From assembly GCA_022072455.1 (NCBI GenBank), contig JAJVHY010000017.1, forward strand, positions 1 to 64,000: DNA of 64,000 bases, in the 5' to 3' direction. Below, piece after piece: positions 19,394 to 28,416 of this stretch. The notes below the pieces were generated by a model that made no database searches, was not told the DNA's origin, and saw only the letters and a list, made by a program, of their open reading frames with translations. The stretch's first letter is position 1; each line of letters starts with the position of its first letter. A program made the position numbers and the translations under genes. Source of the DNA: Verrucomicrobiia bacterium (GTDB lineage Bacteria > Verrucomicrobiota > Verrucomicrobiia > Palsa-1439).

Positions 19394-22300
19394 TTACTGC
19401 TTCACCACCACATCCGTGAAGACATCGGCACCCAAAGTCCGGTCCGGTTTCTGACCACCGCAGCCTTTGTCTTTGATCTTGGGGTTGACGGGGTCGATGC
19501 CACCGGTTGGCGCGGCGTGCGGACACGTATTATCGTTGGCGTCCGCGTCGGTCAGCCCGGTCACTGTCGCGACATACCGGTAATCCCAATGCACTGCGGT
19601 CTTGGTGGAAGCGAGCGGATCGTTGGCACAGTCAAACGTGACGGCAAAGACCACGGTCGCCTTGCCTTTTGGCGCGAGTATGACCGGCGTGGTCGGAGTC
19701 AGAATGGTCGCGGTTCGGTTGGGGCACGCGCCGAGCGAAACGACCTGCAACTGGATCATCGAGTTGGAGATGATTTCCGGCTGTGAACAGTGGTTTTGGA
19801 CACTGATTGTCACGGTTTTCGTGACCGGGTTGCCGCCGAGGGTGATCTTCTTCGGGACTTTCATCTTCATCACGCCGAGGTCGCGCGGAATTGGCGGGGC
19901 GGCTTGGACGGTAACGGTAAACACACAGGAGTTCGAGTTGCCGGCTGTGTCCATGGCGGTACAGACGACCGGATTGGTGCCGAGTGGGAAAGTTGTCCCG
20001 GACGCCGGTAGGCTGCTCATGCCGGCGATCCCACAGTTGTCGCTGGCTACCGGCTCGGGAAAGTTGACAACTGCGCTGGTCACTCCGGCGGCGACTTGGG
20101 TGACGATGTTGCCGGGACAGGAAATGACCGGTGGAGTTTGATCAAGCACTGTCACCGTCGCGCCGCAAGAATCACTGGCACCATCGTCGTCGGTCACCGT
20201 CAACATGACGCCGGTGACGCCCTGGGGATACGGACCGGGGGGCGTGAGGACCCGGCTGACAATGGTCCCGTCGTCGAATGAGCCGTTGTCTACCGCGCTG
20301 GCCGGGACGCTGGCGTGACAAGTGGCGTCGGTGGCCGTGGTGACGTTGCGGCAGCGGGCGGTCGGCGGAGTGGAATCCACACCGGCTTGCCGGACGGTCA
20401 AGATTTGTTCGCCGACGGTGATCGTGCCGGTGCGAAACCCACTTCCGGGATTGGCGTCGGCAGAAAAAACAACCAAGCCGTTGCCGGCGCCGCTGCTGGC
20501 GGTGTGCAGCCACGCGACGGTGGCGCTGGCCGTCCACGCGCAATCCCCGGCTGCCGTCACGGTGACGGTGGCATTGGTGGCCGCCACCCCGAGGGTCACG
20601 TCGGCCGGGGTGAGAGCCGTCGGACAGACACCACCGGTAAAGTAGCGACCGACGAACTGCGACTGCTTGTCGCCGGCCAACTCGAAATAGCCGCCGGCAT
20701 ATAGATTGGTGCCGCTCAGGGCGAGGGTGGTGACCCAGCCATCCATGCCGCTGCCCAGTGGACTCCAAGTGGCGCCATTCCAGACGGCGATGTAACGGGC
20801 AGTGTTGGTGAAAATGCCGCCACCATACACGCGGTTACCGGTTGCGGCGACGCTGAAGACCAGATTATCGAGGCCGCTGCCCAGTGCCGACCAACTGGTG
20901 CCGTTCCACTTGGCAATGCGCTGGCCGGGCGTGGTGAACGAGCCGGCCACATACAAGTCGGTGCCGTTGACCGCGAGGCCATAGACGTAACCGTTGAGAC
21001 CGGTGCCGAGCGCCGACCATTGCATGCCGTCCCATTTGGCGATGCCGATGGCGGGGGTACCGCCGGCCATCGAGAAGATGCCCCCGGCATACAGGTCGGG
21101 GCCGATGACTGCCAGCGCTTTGACTTGACCATTCAATCCGGTGCCCAGCGCCGACCAACTGGTGCCGTTCCATTTGGCAATGTAATTGCCGGGCGCAGTG
21201 AACTGGCCGCCGGCATACACATCGTTGCCGGCAATGGCGAGGGCGAGCACCTGACTGTTCACACCGCTCCCGAGTGCTGTCCAACTGCTGCCGGTCCATT
21301 TGGCGACGCGATTGCCGGGGATGGTGAAATCGCCGCCGGCATAAACCATCATGCCGGTCGCCGCCACGGCGGTGACCAACCCATTCAGCCCGCTGCCGAG
21401 CGCTGCCCAAGTTTCGCCGTCCCACCGGGCGATGCGATTGGCGGGGACGCCGCCGGCAGACGTGAACCGACCGGCAATGAATTGATTGGTGCCGCTGACG
21501 GTGGCGGCCAACACGGCGTCATTCAATCCGTTCCCGAGCGCGAGCCACCGGTGGCCGTTCCATCGGGCGAGATTGAGCGCCGCCACACCGCCGGCAACAG
21601 TGAAATGGCCGCCGAGATAAACATCGTCACCGACGGCGGCGAGCGCGCCGACTCCGCCATCTTCCATGCCGGTCCCGAGTGCCGTCCAACTCGTGCCATT
21701 CCAGCAGGCGATTTTGTTGGCGCCGACGCCGCCGGCAGAGGTGAACAGTCCGGCGGCATACAAATTGTTGCCGCTAACCGCCAGTTCCCAGCATTGGTTG
21801 TTCAGGCCGTTGCCGAGCGCGGACCAACTGGCGCCGTCCCACCGGGCAATGTAATTGACAACCAATTTGCCCGCCTTGGTGAATTGGCCGCCGACATAGA
21901 CGTGGCCATCGTGGAGAGCGATGGCATTGACGGACGCGTCCACGCCGGTGCCCAAGGCCACCCAACTGGTGCCGGTCCATTTGACGATGTTGTTTACCTC
22001 TTCATCGTTGGCATCCTGAAAAAAACCGCCGACATAGACTTCGTTGCCGGCAGCGGCGAGCACGTTGACGCCCTGACTCAGCGCGCCCGGTAGCGCGGAC
22101 CAACTGGTGCCGTTCCATTTGGCGATGTAATCAGCCGGTGATCCGTCGGCCACAGTGAAGCTGCCGCCCACGTACACCTCCCCGGCCGCCGTGACGGCAA
22201 TCGCGCGGACTTCGCCCGGGATGCCGGCGCCGAGCGCCGACCACGTGGCGCCATTCCATTTCGCGACGTGGAGAGCGGGGATGTTGCCGGCCATGGTGAA

Positions 22301-22621
22301 CTCGCCGGCCACATAGACGTCCGCCCCGCGGACGGCAACGGCATGGACGAAGCCATTGACGCCGCTGCCCAGCGCCGCCCACTGCCGGCCATTCCAGACG
22401 GCGATGTTGTTGACACCCAGGCCGCCGACTGTCGAAAGGGCACCACCGACGTAGAGGTTGGTGCCGCTGGGCGTGGCGGCGAGAACGGTGTTGTCAATTC
22501 CGACGGGCCCGAATTGGTCATCCCAGTTTTCATCGCCGGGCGCAGCGGCGTGGATCGGAGGCAGTGCCATATGGAACAGTCCAGTGGTGACGAGGTAGGT
22601 GGTGGCCAATAATAATTTCAT
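19394..22621 (-). CDS. secreted 13-repeat propeller-like protein with BACON-like and HYR domains
   Basis: This 1075-residue protein has a signal peptide (about residues 1-25) and a strong GGAGG six bases before ATG 22621. Thirteen repeats of 40-50 residues follow (to about residue 650), each with an [I/V]A.W[N/D/T]G..W.ALG.G motif and a D[V/L]Y.GG.F strand, which suggests a beta-propeller. Next come a BACON-like domain (from CPTALTPADVTLG to ILTVRQAG), a hyalin-repeat (HYR) domain (TPPVISCPGNIV to CVFTVTVQ) and an unassigned C-terminal region. It is probably extracellular or cell-surface and may bind carbohydrate or protein. No catalytic site is seen. Confidence 0.8.
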   Translation of the reverse strand: MKLLLATTYLVTTGLFHMALPPIHAAAPGDENWDDQFGPVGIDNTVLAATPSGTNLYVGGALSTVGGLGVNNIAVWNGRQWAALGSGVNGFVHAVAVRGADVYVAGEFTMAGNIPALHVAKWNGATWSALGAGIPGEVRAIAVTAAGEVYVGGSFTVADGSPADYIAKWNGTSWSALPGALSQGVNVLAAAGNEVYVGGFFQDANDEEVNNIVKWTGTSWVALGTGVDASVNAIALHDGHVYVGGQFTKAGKLVVNYIARWDGASWSALGNGLNNQCWELAVSGNNLYAAGLFTSAGGVGANKIACWNGTSWTALGTGMEDGGVGALAAVGDDVYLGGHFTVAGGVAALNLARWNGHRWLALGNGLNDAVLAATVSGTNQFIAGRFTSAGGVPANRIARWDGETWAALGSGLNGLVTAVAATGMMVYAGGDFTIPGNRVAKWTGSSWTALGSGVNSQVLALAIAGNDVYAGGQFTAPGNYIAKWNGTSWSALGTGLNGQVKALAVIGPDLYAGGIFSMAGGTPAIGIAKWDGMQWSALGTGLNGYVYGLAVNGTDLYVAGSFTTPGQRIAKWNGTSWSALGSGLDNLVFSVAATGNRVYGGGIFTNTARYIAVWNGATWSPLGSGMDGWVTTLALSGTNLYAGGYFELAGDKQSQFVGRYFTGGVCPTALTPADVTLGVAATNATVTVTAAGDCAWTASATVAWLHTASSGAGNGLVVFSADANPGSGFRTGTITVGEQILTVRQAGVDSTPPTARCRNVTTATDATCHASVPASAVDNGSFDDGTIVSRVLTPPGPYPQGVTGVMLTVTDDDGASDSCGATVTVLDQTPPVISCPGNIVTQVAAGVTSAVVNFPEPVASDNCGIAGMSSLPASGTTFPLGTNPVVCTAMDTAGNSNSCVFTVTVQAAPPIPRDLGVMKMKVPKKITLGGNPVTKTVTISVQNHCSQPEIISNSMIQLQVVSLGACPNRTATILTPTTPVILAPKGKATVVFAVTFDCANDPLASTKTAVHWDYRYVATVTGLTDADANDNTCPHAAPTGGIDPVNPKIKDKGCGGQKPDRTLGADVFTDVVVKQ

Positions 22622-22776
22622 ATCATGCCTCCTGCGCCTGCGTTGCGCATTGGCCACCTGCCAATCTATACGCCCAAATGCCACCTGGAGCAATCCACTT
22701 GATGAGGCCGGTGTCGCCGGTCACCGTTGCGCCCTGGCGGACGGGGTGGAAACCAAACTCGGCGTTTGTTGGTTGG

Positions 22777-23493
22777 CTAGAACTTGAAGTTCCACTCGGT
22801 CGCGGAATACTGTCGCCGCGCCAGGTCGGCAATCCGTTCCGCCGGTATGTCGCGAAGGATTTCGTCGGCCCGCCATGTTTGCCGGAGAGCGGCATGGATT
22901 TTCTGGGCAGCCAGGTCGAGATTGATGAGAAAATCTTTATGCGGGCGATGCTGCCGGTAGTCGGGTTGTCGCGAGGGCATCGGGAGCAGGCGTTCGATGC
23001 GATCCACGTCGAGGCCCAATAAGAAACTGCCGTGGAACAGCAGATGCCGGCGGCGGCGGCGCTGGGCGTTGCCGGAGAACTTGAGATCCCCCACGGTGAG
23101 GTCGCTGTGGCCGCGCACCGCCACAGCTCCGAGCAGGGGTGCTAGGGCGGCCCGGTGTTTTTCCATGATGAAGGTGTTCGTGTCGCTGATGTGTGCCAGC
23201 GGTCCGTCTGGCGGGATGCGCAGGATCAGCGAGTAGTTGAAGCTGCCCGGTCCCTGCAGGACGGCGCCACCGCCGGTGCAGCGGCGCAAGACCGGGATGG
23301 CGTCTTGCCGGGCTTGGTCGAGGTTGGCCTCGGTGCGGGCTTTGTTGGAGTAGCCGAGGACGAGAAAATGTTCCAGCGGTTGCCAGATGCGGAGGGTTTC
23401 ACCCAGCTGACCGGCTTCGGCGAGGTCGAGCAACACTTCGTCGCAAGCCAGGTTTTCCTGCGGCGTCGGCAATGTGAGATCGAGGAACTGCAT
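22777..23493 (-). CDS. lplA: lipoate-protein ligase A family protein
   Basis: This 238-residue protein attaches lipoate to lipoyl domains such as that of pyruvate dehydrogenase E2. It has the family motifs RRCTGGGAV (residues 70-78), GSFNYSLIL and DLKFSGNAQRR with the conserved lysine K138. It lacks the C-terminal accessory domain of E. coli LplA (337 residues), as many bacterial ligases do. ATG 23493 fits the family N-terminus. It is divergent from aceE across a gap of about 40 bases, consistent with shared control. Confidence 0.88.
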   Translation of the reverse strand: MQFLDLTLPTPQENLACDEVLLDLAEAGQLGETLRIWQPLEHFLVLGYSNKARTEANLDQARQDAIPVLRRCTGGGAVLQGPGSFNYSLILRIPPDGPLAHISDTNTFIMEKHRAALAPLLGAVAVRGHSDLTVGDLKFSGNAQRRRRRHLLFHGSFLLGLDVDRIERLLPMPSRQPDYRQHRPHKDFLINLDLAAQKIHAALRQTWRADEILRDIPAERIADLARRQYSATEWNFKF

Positions 23494-23511
23494 CAGCCGG
23501 AAAGTAGCCAA

Positions 23512-23539
23512 TTGTGTTTTGCGAGGGAAGTGTGATAAT
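23512..23539 (+). promoter_or_regulatory. possible aceE promoter
   Basis: TTGTGT (23512-23517) and GATAAT (23534-23539) are spaced by 16 bases in the short gap between lplA and aceE. If this promoter is used, translation of aceE must begin downstream, at GTG 23550 or 23556, with little or no leader. Confidence 0.35.
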
Positions 23540-26099
23540 TGACCACTCTGTGAACGTGAAAACACGCGAGCCGTTGGGGCGTGGTCGGGGCGGGGAGCTT
23601 GATTCTCCACCGTCGCGCAATACGCCATACATCAATACAATTCCCGCTGCAGCGGTGCCGCCGTATCCCGGCGACCGCGACTTGGAACGGCGCATCAAGA
23701 GCCTCATTCGCTGGAATGCGATGGCCATGGTCGTCAACGCGAATGCGGACGGCAGTGGACGCGGGGGGCATATTTCCACTTATGCCTCGGCGGCGACGTT
23801 ATATGAGGTGGCGTTCAATCACATTTTCCGCGGTCACGATCTTGTCTATTTTCAAGGGCACGCTTCGCCGGGAATCTATGCGCGGGCGTTTCTGGAAGGC
23901 CGGTTGAACGAGTCGCACTTGCAGAATTTCCGCCGCGAAGTTGCCGGTGGCGGCTTGTCGTCGTATCCCCACCCGTATCTGATGCCGGATTTCTGGCAGT
24001 TTCCGACCGTCTCGATGGGTCTCGGTCCGATCATGTCCATTTATCAGGCGCGCTTTAACCGGTACCTCAAAGCGCGTGGTTTTCTGACCGGTGACGAGCC
24101 GCGCGTTTACACGTTTGTCGGCGATGGCGAGATTGATGAGCCGGAAACGCTCGGTGCGATCACGTTGGCGTCGCGTGAGAATCTCGACAACCTTTGCTGG
24201 GTCGTGAACTGCAATCTCCAGCGGCTCGACGGCCCCGTTCGCGGCAACGGCAAGATCATTCAGGAGTTGGAAGCTGCCTTTACCGGCGCGGGTTGGAACG
24301 TCATCAAGGTGATTTGGGGCTCCGATTGGGATCCGCTGTTGGCAAAGGATCACGACGGCCTGCTGGTGCAACGCATGGAAGAAGCCGTGGACGGTGATTA
24401 TCAGAAGTATTCCGTCGAACCCGGCAGCTACACCCGCCGGCATTTCTTTGGCAAATACCCGGAGCTTTACGAGATGGTCAACCATCTCACCGACGACCAG
24501 ATCCGCCGGTTGGGGCGGGGCGGCCACGATCCGCGCAAGGTTTACGCTGCTTACAAGGCGGCCCTCGAACACAAAGGCCAGCCGACTGTGATTCTCGCCA
24601 AGACCGTCAAAGGCTACGGCCTCGGCGAAGCCGGTGAAGGTCGCAACATCACGCACCAGCAGAAAAAGCTCAACGAAAAGGAACTCCGGGAATTCCGCGA
24701 ACGCTTCAAAGTTCCGATCAGCGACGACGTAATTGCCGACACCCCGTTTTACCGGCCCGCGCCGGACTCCCCGGAAGTGAAGTACATGCTCGACCGGCGC
24801 GAGAGGCTCGGCGGCTTCCTGCCGAAACGCGAAAATCGCGCGCCGAAACTCGCGACGCCGAGCCTCGATTACTTTGGCGAATTGCTGAAAGGCTCCGGGC
24901 AGTTGGAGATGTCCACCACGATGGCCTTTGTTCGGTTGCTCTCCGGGATGCTGCGCCACAAAGAACTCGGCCGGCAGGTTGTCCCGATCATCCCCGATGA
25001 GGCGCGCACCTTTGGGATGGATGCCTTGTTCCGGGACGTCGGCATCTACTCGCACAAGGGGCAGCTCTACGAGCCGGTCGACCGCGCGTCGCTGCTCTAT
25101 TACCGCGAAGACAAGCAAGGCCAGATCCTCGAAGAAGGCATCACCGAAGCTGGCGCGATGTCCTCGTGGCTGGCCGCTGCCACGGCCTACGCGACGCATG
25201 GTCTGCCGATGATTCCCTTCTACATCTATTACTCGATGTTCGGTTTCCAACGCGTCGGCGATCAGATGTGGCTGGCTGGCGACATCAAGGCGAAGGGTTT
25301 CCTGCTCGGCGCGACGTACGGCCGCACGACGCTCAACGGCGAAGGTTTGCAACATCAAGACGGCCACAGTCTCCTGCTGGCCAGCACCATCCCGACCTTG
25401 CTCGCGTACGAGCCGGCCTTTGGCTATGAGATTGCCGTCATCATTGCCGATGGTTTGCGGCGGATGTACCAAGAGGGCGAGGAGATTTTCTATTTCCTCG
25501 GCATTCACAACGAGAACTTCGCCATGCCGGCAATGCCCGCGGGTTGTGAGACCGGGATCCTCAAGGGCATGTACAAATTCCGGCCCGGCGTTGCCGGTAA
25601 AAAACACAAGGCGCAGATCTTTGGCAGCGGCACGATTCTCCGCGAAGCCTTACGCGCCCAGGAAATCCTCGCCGACCGGTATGACGTATCGGCGGATGTC
25701 TGGAGCGTGACGAATTACAAACAACTCCGCACGGAAGCCTTGAACTGCGCCCGCTGGAACATGCTGCATCCGCTGGAGCCGGCGCGCAAGTCGTACCTCG
25801 AAACAACCGTGGCTGGCGAAACGGGGCCATTCGTTGCTGTCAGCGACAACATGAAGATCGTGGCCGACCAGATTGCGCCGTGGATTCCCGGCGGACTCAC
25901 GACGCTCGGCACTGACGGTTTTGGGCGGAGTGACACACGCAAGACTCTGCGGCGGTTCTTCGAGGTGGATGCCGAATGCACCGTCATCGCGACGCTTTAT
26001 TCGCTTGCGCAGCGCGGGCAGATTGACCGGCAAGTGGTCGCGACCGCGCTTGGCGAGCTGGGCGTGAACCCGGATAAGTTATTTCCGCAGATTGTGTGA
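23532..26099 (+). CDS. aceE: pyruvate dehydrogenase E1 component, homodimeric type
   Basis: This protein of about 855 residues decarboxylates pyruvate with thiamin diphosphate and passes the acetyl group to lipoylated E2. The conserved part starts at YINTIP and ELERRI-like DLERRIKSLIRWNAM. The thiamin-diphosphate motif GDGEIDEPE...N.N.QRLDG, the FGKYPEL segment and the TSFGMDALFRDVGIY region are as in AceE. The usual N-terminal 50 or so residues before YINTIP are mostly absent. The start is uncertain: GTG at 23514, 23532, 23550 or 23556; GAGGGA precedes 23532. E2 and E3 are encoded at 44.1-46.7 kb. Confidence 0.92.
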   Translation: MIIDHSVNVKTREPLGRGRGGELDSPPSRNTPYINTIPAAAVPPYPGDRDLERRIKSLIRWNAMAMVVNANADGSGRGGHISTYASAATLYEVAFNHIFRGHDLVYFQGHASPGIYARAFLEGRLNESHLQNFRREVAGGGLSSYPHPYLMPDFWQFPTVSMGLGPIMSIYQARFNRYLKARGFLTGDEPRVYTFVGDGEIDEPETLGAITLASRENLDNLCWVVNCNLQRLDGPVRGNGKIIQELEAAFTGAGWNVIKVIWGSDWDPLLAKDHDGLLVQRMEEAVDGDYQKYSVEPGSYTRRHFFGKYPELYEMVNHLTDDQIRRLGRGGHDPRKVYAAYKAALEHKGQPTVILAKTVKGYGLGEAGEGRNITHQQKKLNEKELREFRERFKVPISDDVIADTPFYRPAPDSPEVKYMLDRRERLGGFLPKRENRAPKLATPSLDYFGELLKGSGQLEMSTTMAFVRLLSGMLRHKELGRQVVPIIPDEARTFGMDALFRDVGIYSHKGQLYEPVDRASLLYYREDKQGQILEEGITEAGAMSSWLAAATAYATHGLPMIPFYIYYSMFGFQRVGDQMWLAGDIKAKGFLLGATYGRTTLNGEGLQHQDGHSLLLASTIPTLLAYEPAFGYEIAVIIADGLRRMYQEGEEIFYFLGIHNENFAMPAMPAGCETGILKGMYKFRPGVAGKKHKAQIFGSGTILREALRAQEILADRYDVSADVWSVTNYKQLRTEALNCARWNMLHPLEPARKSYLETTVAGETGPFVAVSDNMKIVADQIAPWIPGGLTTLGTDGFGRSDTRKTLRRFFEVDAECTVIATLYSLAQRGQIDRQVVATALGELGVNPDKLFPQIV

Positions 26100-26939
26100 C
26101 GGGTTCTGGCCGGTGTACCGTTTGAAGACGGTCGCGAAGTATTGTGACGTCGGAAACCCGAGGGCAAATGCTGTTTCCGTCACGGTCGCGTGCTGGCGCG
26201 CCAGTCGGCGCTTGGCTTCCTTGATCTTGGTGCGCAGGACGTATTCGCCGGGGGGAATTTCCACCTGCTCCTTGAATTGGATTTTGAAACTGGAAACCGG
26301 CATGCCAGCGCAAGTCGCCAAGTCCGCAACGCTCAAGCGTTCCTCCAGGTGGCCGTCAACGTAACGGATCGTCCGTTGGATCGACGGAGAAAGTTTCGTG
26401 GGCACGTGCGCTTGGCCACACGCAAGGACTTCGTAGAACAGTTTCGTGATTTGCGTGGGGAACCACGCGTCGAGCAACACGGACTGTGGTTGATGGCGCT
26501 TTTCGTGAATTTCGTTGAGGAGCCGGCGGATCGCAGGCGAGCCACGGAAGAGACGCGGGCGCATCTGGAGGAGTTGCTGACACAGCTGCCGGTTGGCTTC
26601 GGGGTACAGGCCAAAGGGTGGCTCATCCGCCGATGGGATGCGCACATGGATCCAATAGAAGAGACATTTTTCCTGCGGCGAGTTGCCGGTGCTGACGATT
26701 TCGTTTGGGAAAGTCAGAAACACATCCCCACCCCGCAGACAGTATTCTTGTTCGTCGACCCGGATCGTTTGTTGACCTTTGATGAGAAAGGTGAGGCTCA
26801 TCGCCCCCGGCGCGAGTGTCGTGGGTGACATCGGATGCCCGGCACGCATTCGGTCGTGGCGGCTCATCAGAATGATGTTCGGAGCCCCGAAAGCGTAGAT
26901 TTCCCGGCCAGAAATCGAGAGATCGTGGACGTAGTCCAT
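26079..26939 (-). CDS. AraC-family transcriptional regulator
   Basis: This protein of 286 residues has an N-terminal cupin-like sensing half (MSLTFLIKGQQTIRVDEQEYCLRGGDVFLTFP, cited as landmarks around residue 50-80) and two C-terminal helix-turn-helix motifs, the second ending AFALGFPTSQYFATVFKRYTGQNP. I start at ATG 26939; twelve further codons upstream (MKPLLV...) lie partly in the terminal repeat of the adjacent IS element and are not native. Its 3' end overlaps aceE by 21 bases. A decayed homologue lies at 40756-41090. The controlled genes are not evident. Confidence 0.85.
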   Translation of the reverse strand: MDYVHDLSISGREIYAFGAPNIILMSRHDRMRAGHPMSPTTLAPGAMSLTFLIKGQQTIRVDEQEYCLRGGDVFLTFPNEIVSTGNSPQEKCLFYWIHVRIPSADEPPFGLYPEANRQLCQQLLQMRPRLFRGSPAIRRLLNEIHEKRHQPQSVLLDAWFPTQITKLFYEVLACGQAHVPTKLSPSIQRTIRYVDGHLEERLSVADLATCAGMPVSSFKIQFKEQVEIPPGEYVLRTKIKEAKRRLARQHATVTETAFALGFPTSQYFATVFKRYTGQNPSHNLRK

Positions 26940-26960
26940 GTTTGAAATCGTATAAAATAC

Positions 26961-26978
26961 TAGAAGCGGTTTCATAAG
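26961..26978 (+). repeat. left terminal inverted repeat of the IS
   Basis: TAGAAGCGGTTTCATAAG, pairing with 27781-27798 at 16 of 18 positions. The transposase stop codon falls within it. Confidence 0.8.
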
Positions 26979-27720
26979 TGTCTCAGAGTGATGAGCAGGC
27001 AGGCGACATGGAAAAACGCCGAATACATTTGGATCTGTCGTTCATAGCGCACTACCAACCGGCGGTAGTGGCCCAGCCACGCCAAGGTCCGCTCGATTTT
27101 CCACCGTTTGCGATACCGCCGCAGGGAGCGCCCGTCTTGCCAAGCGGGCCGCCGCCGATTCTTCCGATGCGGGCAGATCAACTCGGTGCCGCGCCGCTGC
27201 AGGTCCCGCCGCAACCGACTCTTGGGCCGCCCGCGCCCACGGCGGGGCACACGCACCGCCGCCAACGTGCGGGGTAGCAATTTCACTTCCGCCGGGGAGG
27301 CTGAGTCCAGGTGCTTTCCCAGAGGAACGCCTTGGCCGTCGACCACCACCATCCACTTCGTGCCCTTGCCCCGTTTGGTTTTGCTGACGCACGCGCCCCT
27401 TTTTTGGCAGGAGCAAAACTCCCGTCCACAAAACTCTCACTCCAGTCCAGTTGCCCACGGGCGTCCAACTCGGCGAAGAACTGACGCCAGATCTTGAGCC
27501 AAATCCCGCGCGCTTCCCAGACCTGCAACCGCCGCCAGCAGGTACTGGCGCTGGGATATTCCGCCGGCAAATCCCGCCAGCGCGCGCCGGTTTTGAGCAC
27601 CCAGAGAATCCCCTCGAGGACGCGGCGATTCGCGGCCCACGGCCGCCCCTGACTGATGGGGTTGGGCAGCAACGGTTCGATCTTCTTCCACTGTTCGTCG
27701 GACAAGAATGGCTTTGGCAT
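26972..27720 (-). CDS. IS5-family transposase, two frames joined by frameshift
   Basis: The first frame starts at MPKPFLSDEQWKKIEPLLP (ATG 27720) and holds the N-terminal DNA-binding part and the first catalytic aspartate (SFVDGSF). The second frame, continuing from KGACVSKTKRGKGTKW to the stop at 26972, holds the second aspartate (VVVDGQGVPLG) and the glutamate (KIERTLAWLGHYRRL). The frames join by a -1 shift at a run of six A followed by G (27405-27400 on the minus strand), the kind of slippery site many IS5-group elements use. The complete DDE set suggests it may still be active. Confidence 0.85.
27399..27406 (-). other. A6G slippery site for -1 frameshift in the transposase
   Basis: On the minus strand GCC AAA AAA GGG is read in the first frame. 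Slipping back by one base on AAAAAAG gives the frame that encodes the conserved second half. Upstream and downstream frames both match the family, so the shift is functional or a mutation at the same site. Confidence 0.6.
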
Positions 27721-27780
27721 CCCGAGCTTTTCACATATTTGCTCTAAAGGTGCCAGAGGAAAATACTTACAGCAATTCAG

Positions 27781-27798
27781 CTTATGAAACCACTTCTC
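27781..27798 (-). repeat. right terminal inverted repeat of the IS
   Basis: The minus strand reads GAGAAGTGGTTTCATAAG. On the plus strand it contains ATGAAACC, which serves as the start of the frame in the next gene. Confidence 0.8.
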
Positions 27799-28413
27799 GT
27801 GATCCTCGGCGCCGGGGTTCACTTGGTCCGTAACTTATGGCCGGTGGCTGATAAATTTGACCCGACAACTGCCTTGGCTATTGGGCAAATATTGGCAGAA
27901 GAAACGACCGCAGCCATTCAGAACAAAGGCCGGGTGGTCGCCGTCATCTCCGAACTGCATCAAGCGCCGACCGGCGCGGCCCACGTCGAATGGAAAATGT
28001 TTCGCGAGGAGCTGAAAAAGCACCCGGCCATCGAACTGGTCGCGACGGAGATCCCCGAGAATACCGACGGCATCCCTGAATGTTCGAGCGGTCCGTTCAA
28101 GGAAATCCTGGAACGGCATGCGCAGGTGGATGCGATTGTGTTTCTCCTGCCGTTACCGCCTTGGTCGTGGTTGGAAACGCGCGGGGCAATTCCTGCCTCA
28201 CCGGCTGCTCAGGTCATTGCCCTTGGCGGGGCGCCGTTTTCCGCCAAGCAACATTTTACCGGTTACTTCACCCACCGGGTCCTTTCGGTGCTGTTATGTC
28301 AGCGGCGCGAACGCGGTTCCGACCAAATCGTCAATCCCCAAACACCGCGGGAACACTTGCACAACGAGTACCAGATTTTCACTCCGCAGAATTACGAAAT
28401 GTTGCCGGAGTAA
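27784..28413 (+). CDS. hypothetical protein with IS-derived start; paralogue of the protein at 40092
   Basis: This 209-residue frame aligns with the protein at 40092-40724 along its length (DKFDPT, GAAH.EW, KHP, IVFL.PL, YQIFTP). The ungapped match begins at base 27799, exactly where the IS ends. The first five codons (ATG AAA CCA CTT CTC) come from the IS repeat and replace about 12 native codons of the N-terminal membrane anchor. The product still has a weak hydrophobic start. No family or function is recognised. It may be a damaged gene or one re-started by the IS. Confidence 0.6.
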   Translation: MKPLLVILGAGVHLVRNLWPVADKFDPTTALAIGQILAEETTAAIQNKGRVVAVISELHQAPTGAAHVEWKMFREELKKHPAIELVATEIPENTDGIPECSSGPFKEILERHAQVDAIVFLLPLPPWSWLETRGAIPASPAAQVIALGGAPFSAKQHFTGYFTHRVLSVLLCQRRERGSDQIVNPQTPREHLHNEYQIFTPQNYEMLPE

Positions 28414-28416
28414 ATC

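Larger units (their letters stand above)
26961..27798 (-). mobile_element. IS5-family-like insertion sequence, 838 bp
   Basis: The element has 18-bp imperfect terminal inverted repeats: AGAAGCGGTTTCATAAG (26962-26978) and, on the minus strand, AGAAGTGGTTTCATAAG (27797-27781). Between them lies a transposase in two overlapping frames with DDE features. No convincing target-site duplication is visible, and the flanks do not belong to one interrupted gene, which suggests rearrangement after insertion. Confidence 0.85.

Noticed and set aside
26940-26975. MKPLLV start of the AraC gene at 26975
   Set aside because: These codons lie partly in the IS terminal repeat; the same MKPLL appears at the other IS end, so it is IS-derived rather than native.
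26950-27810. Target-site duplication flanking the IS
   Set aside because: No convincing direct repeat of 2-9 bases could be placed at both ends, and the two flanks come from different genes.
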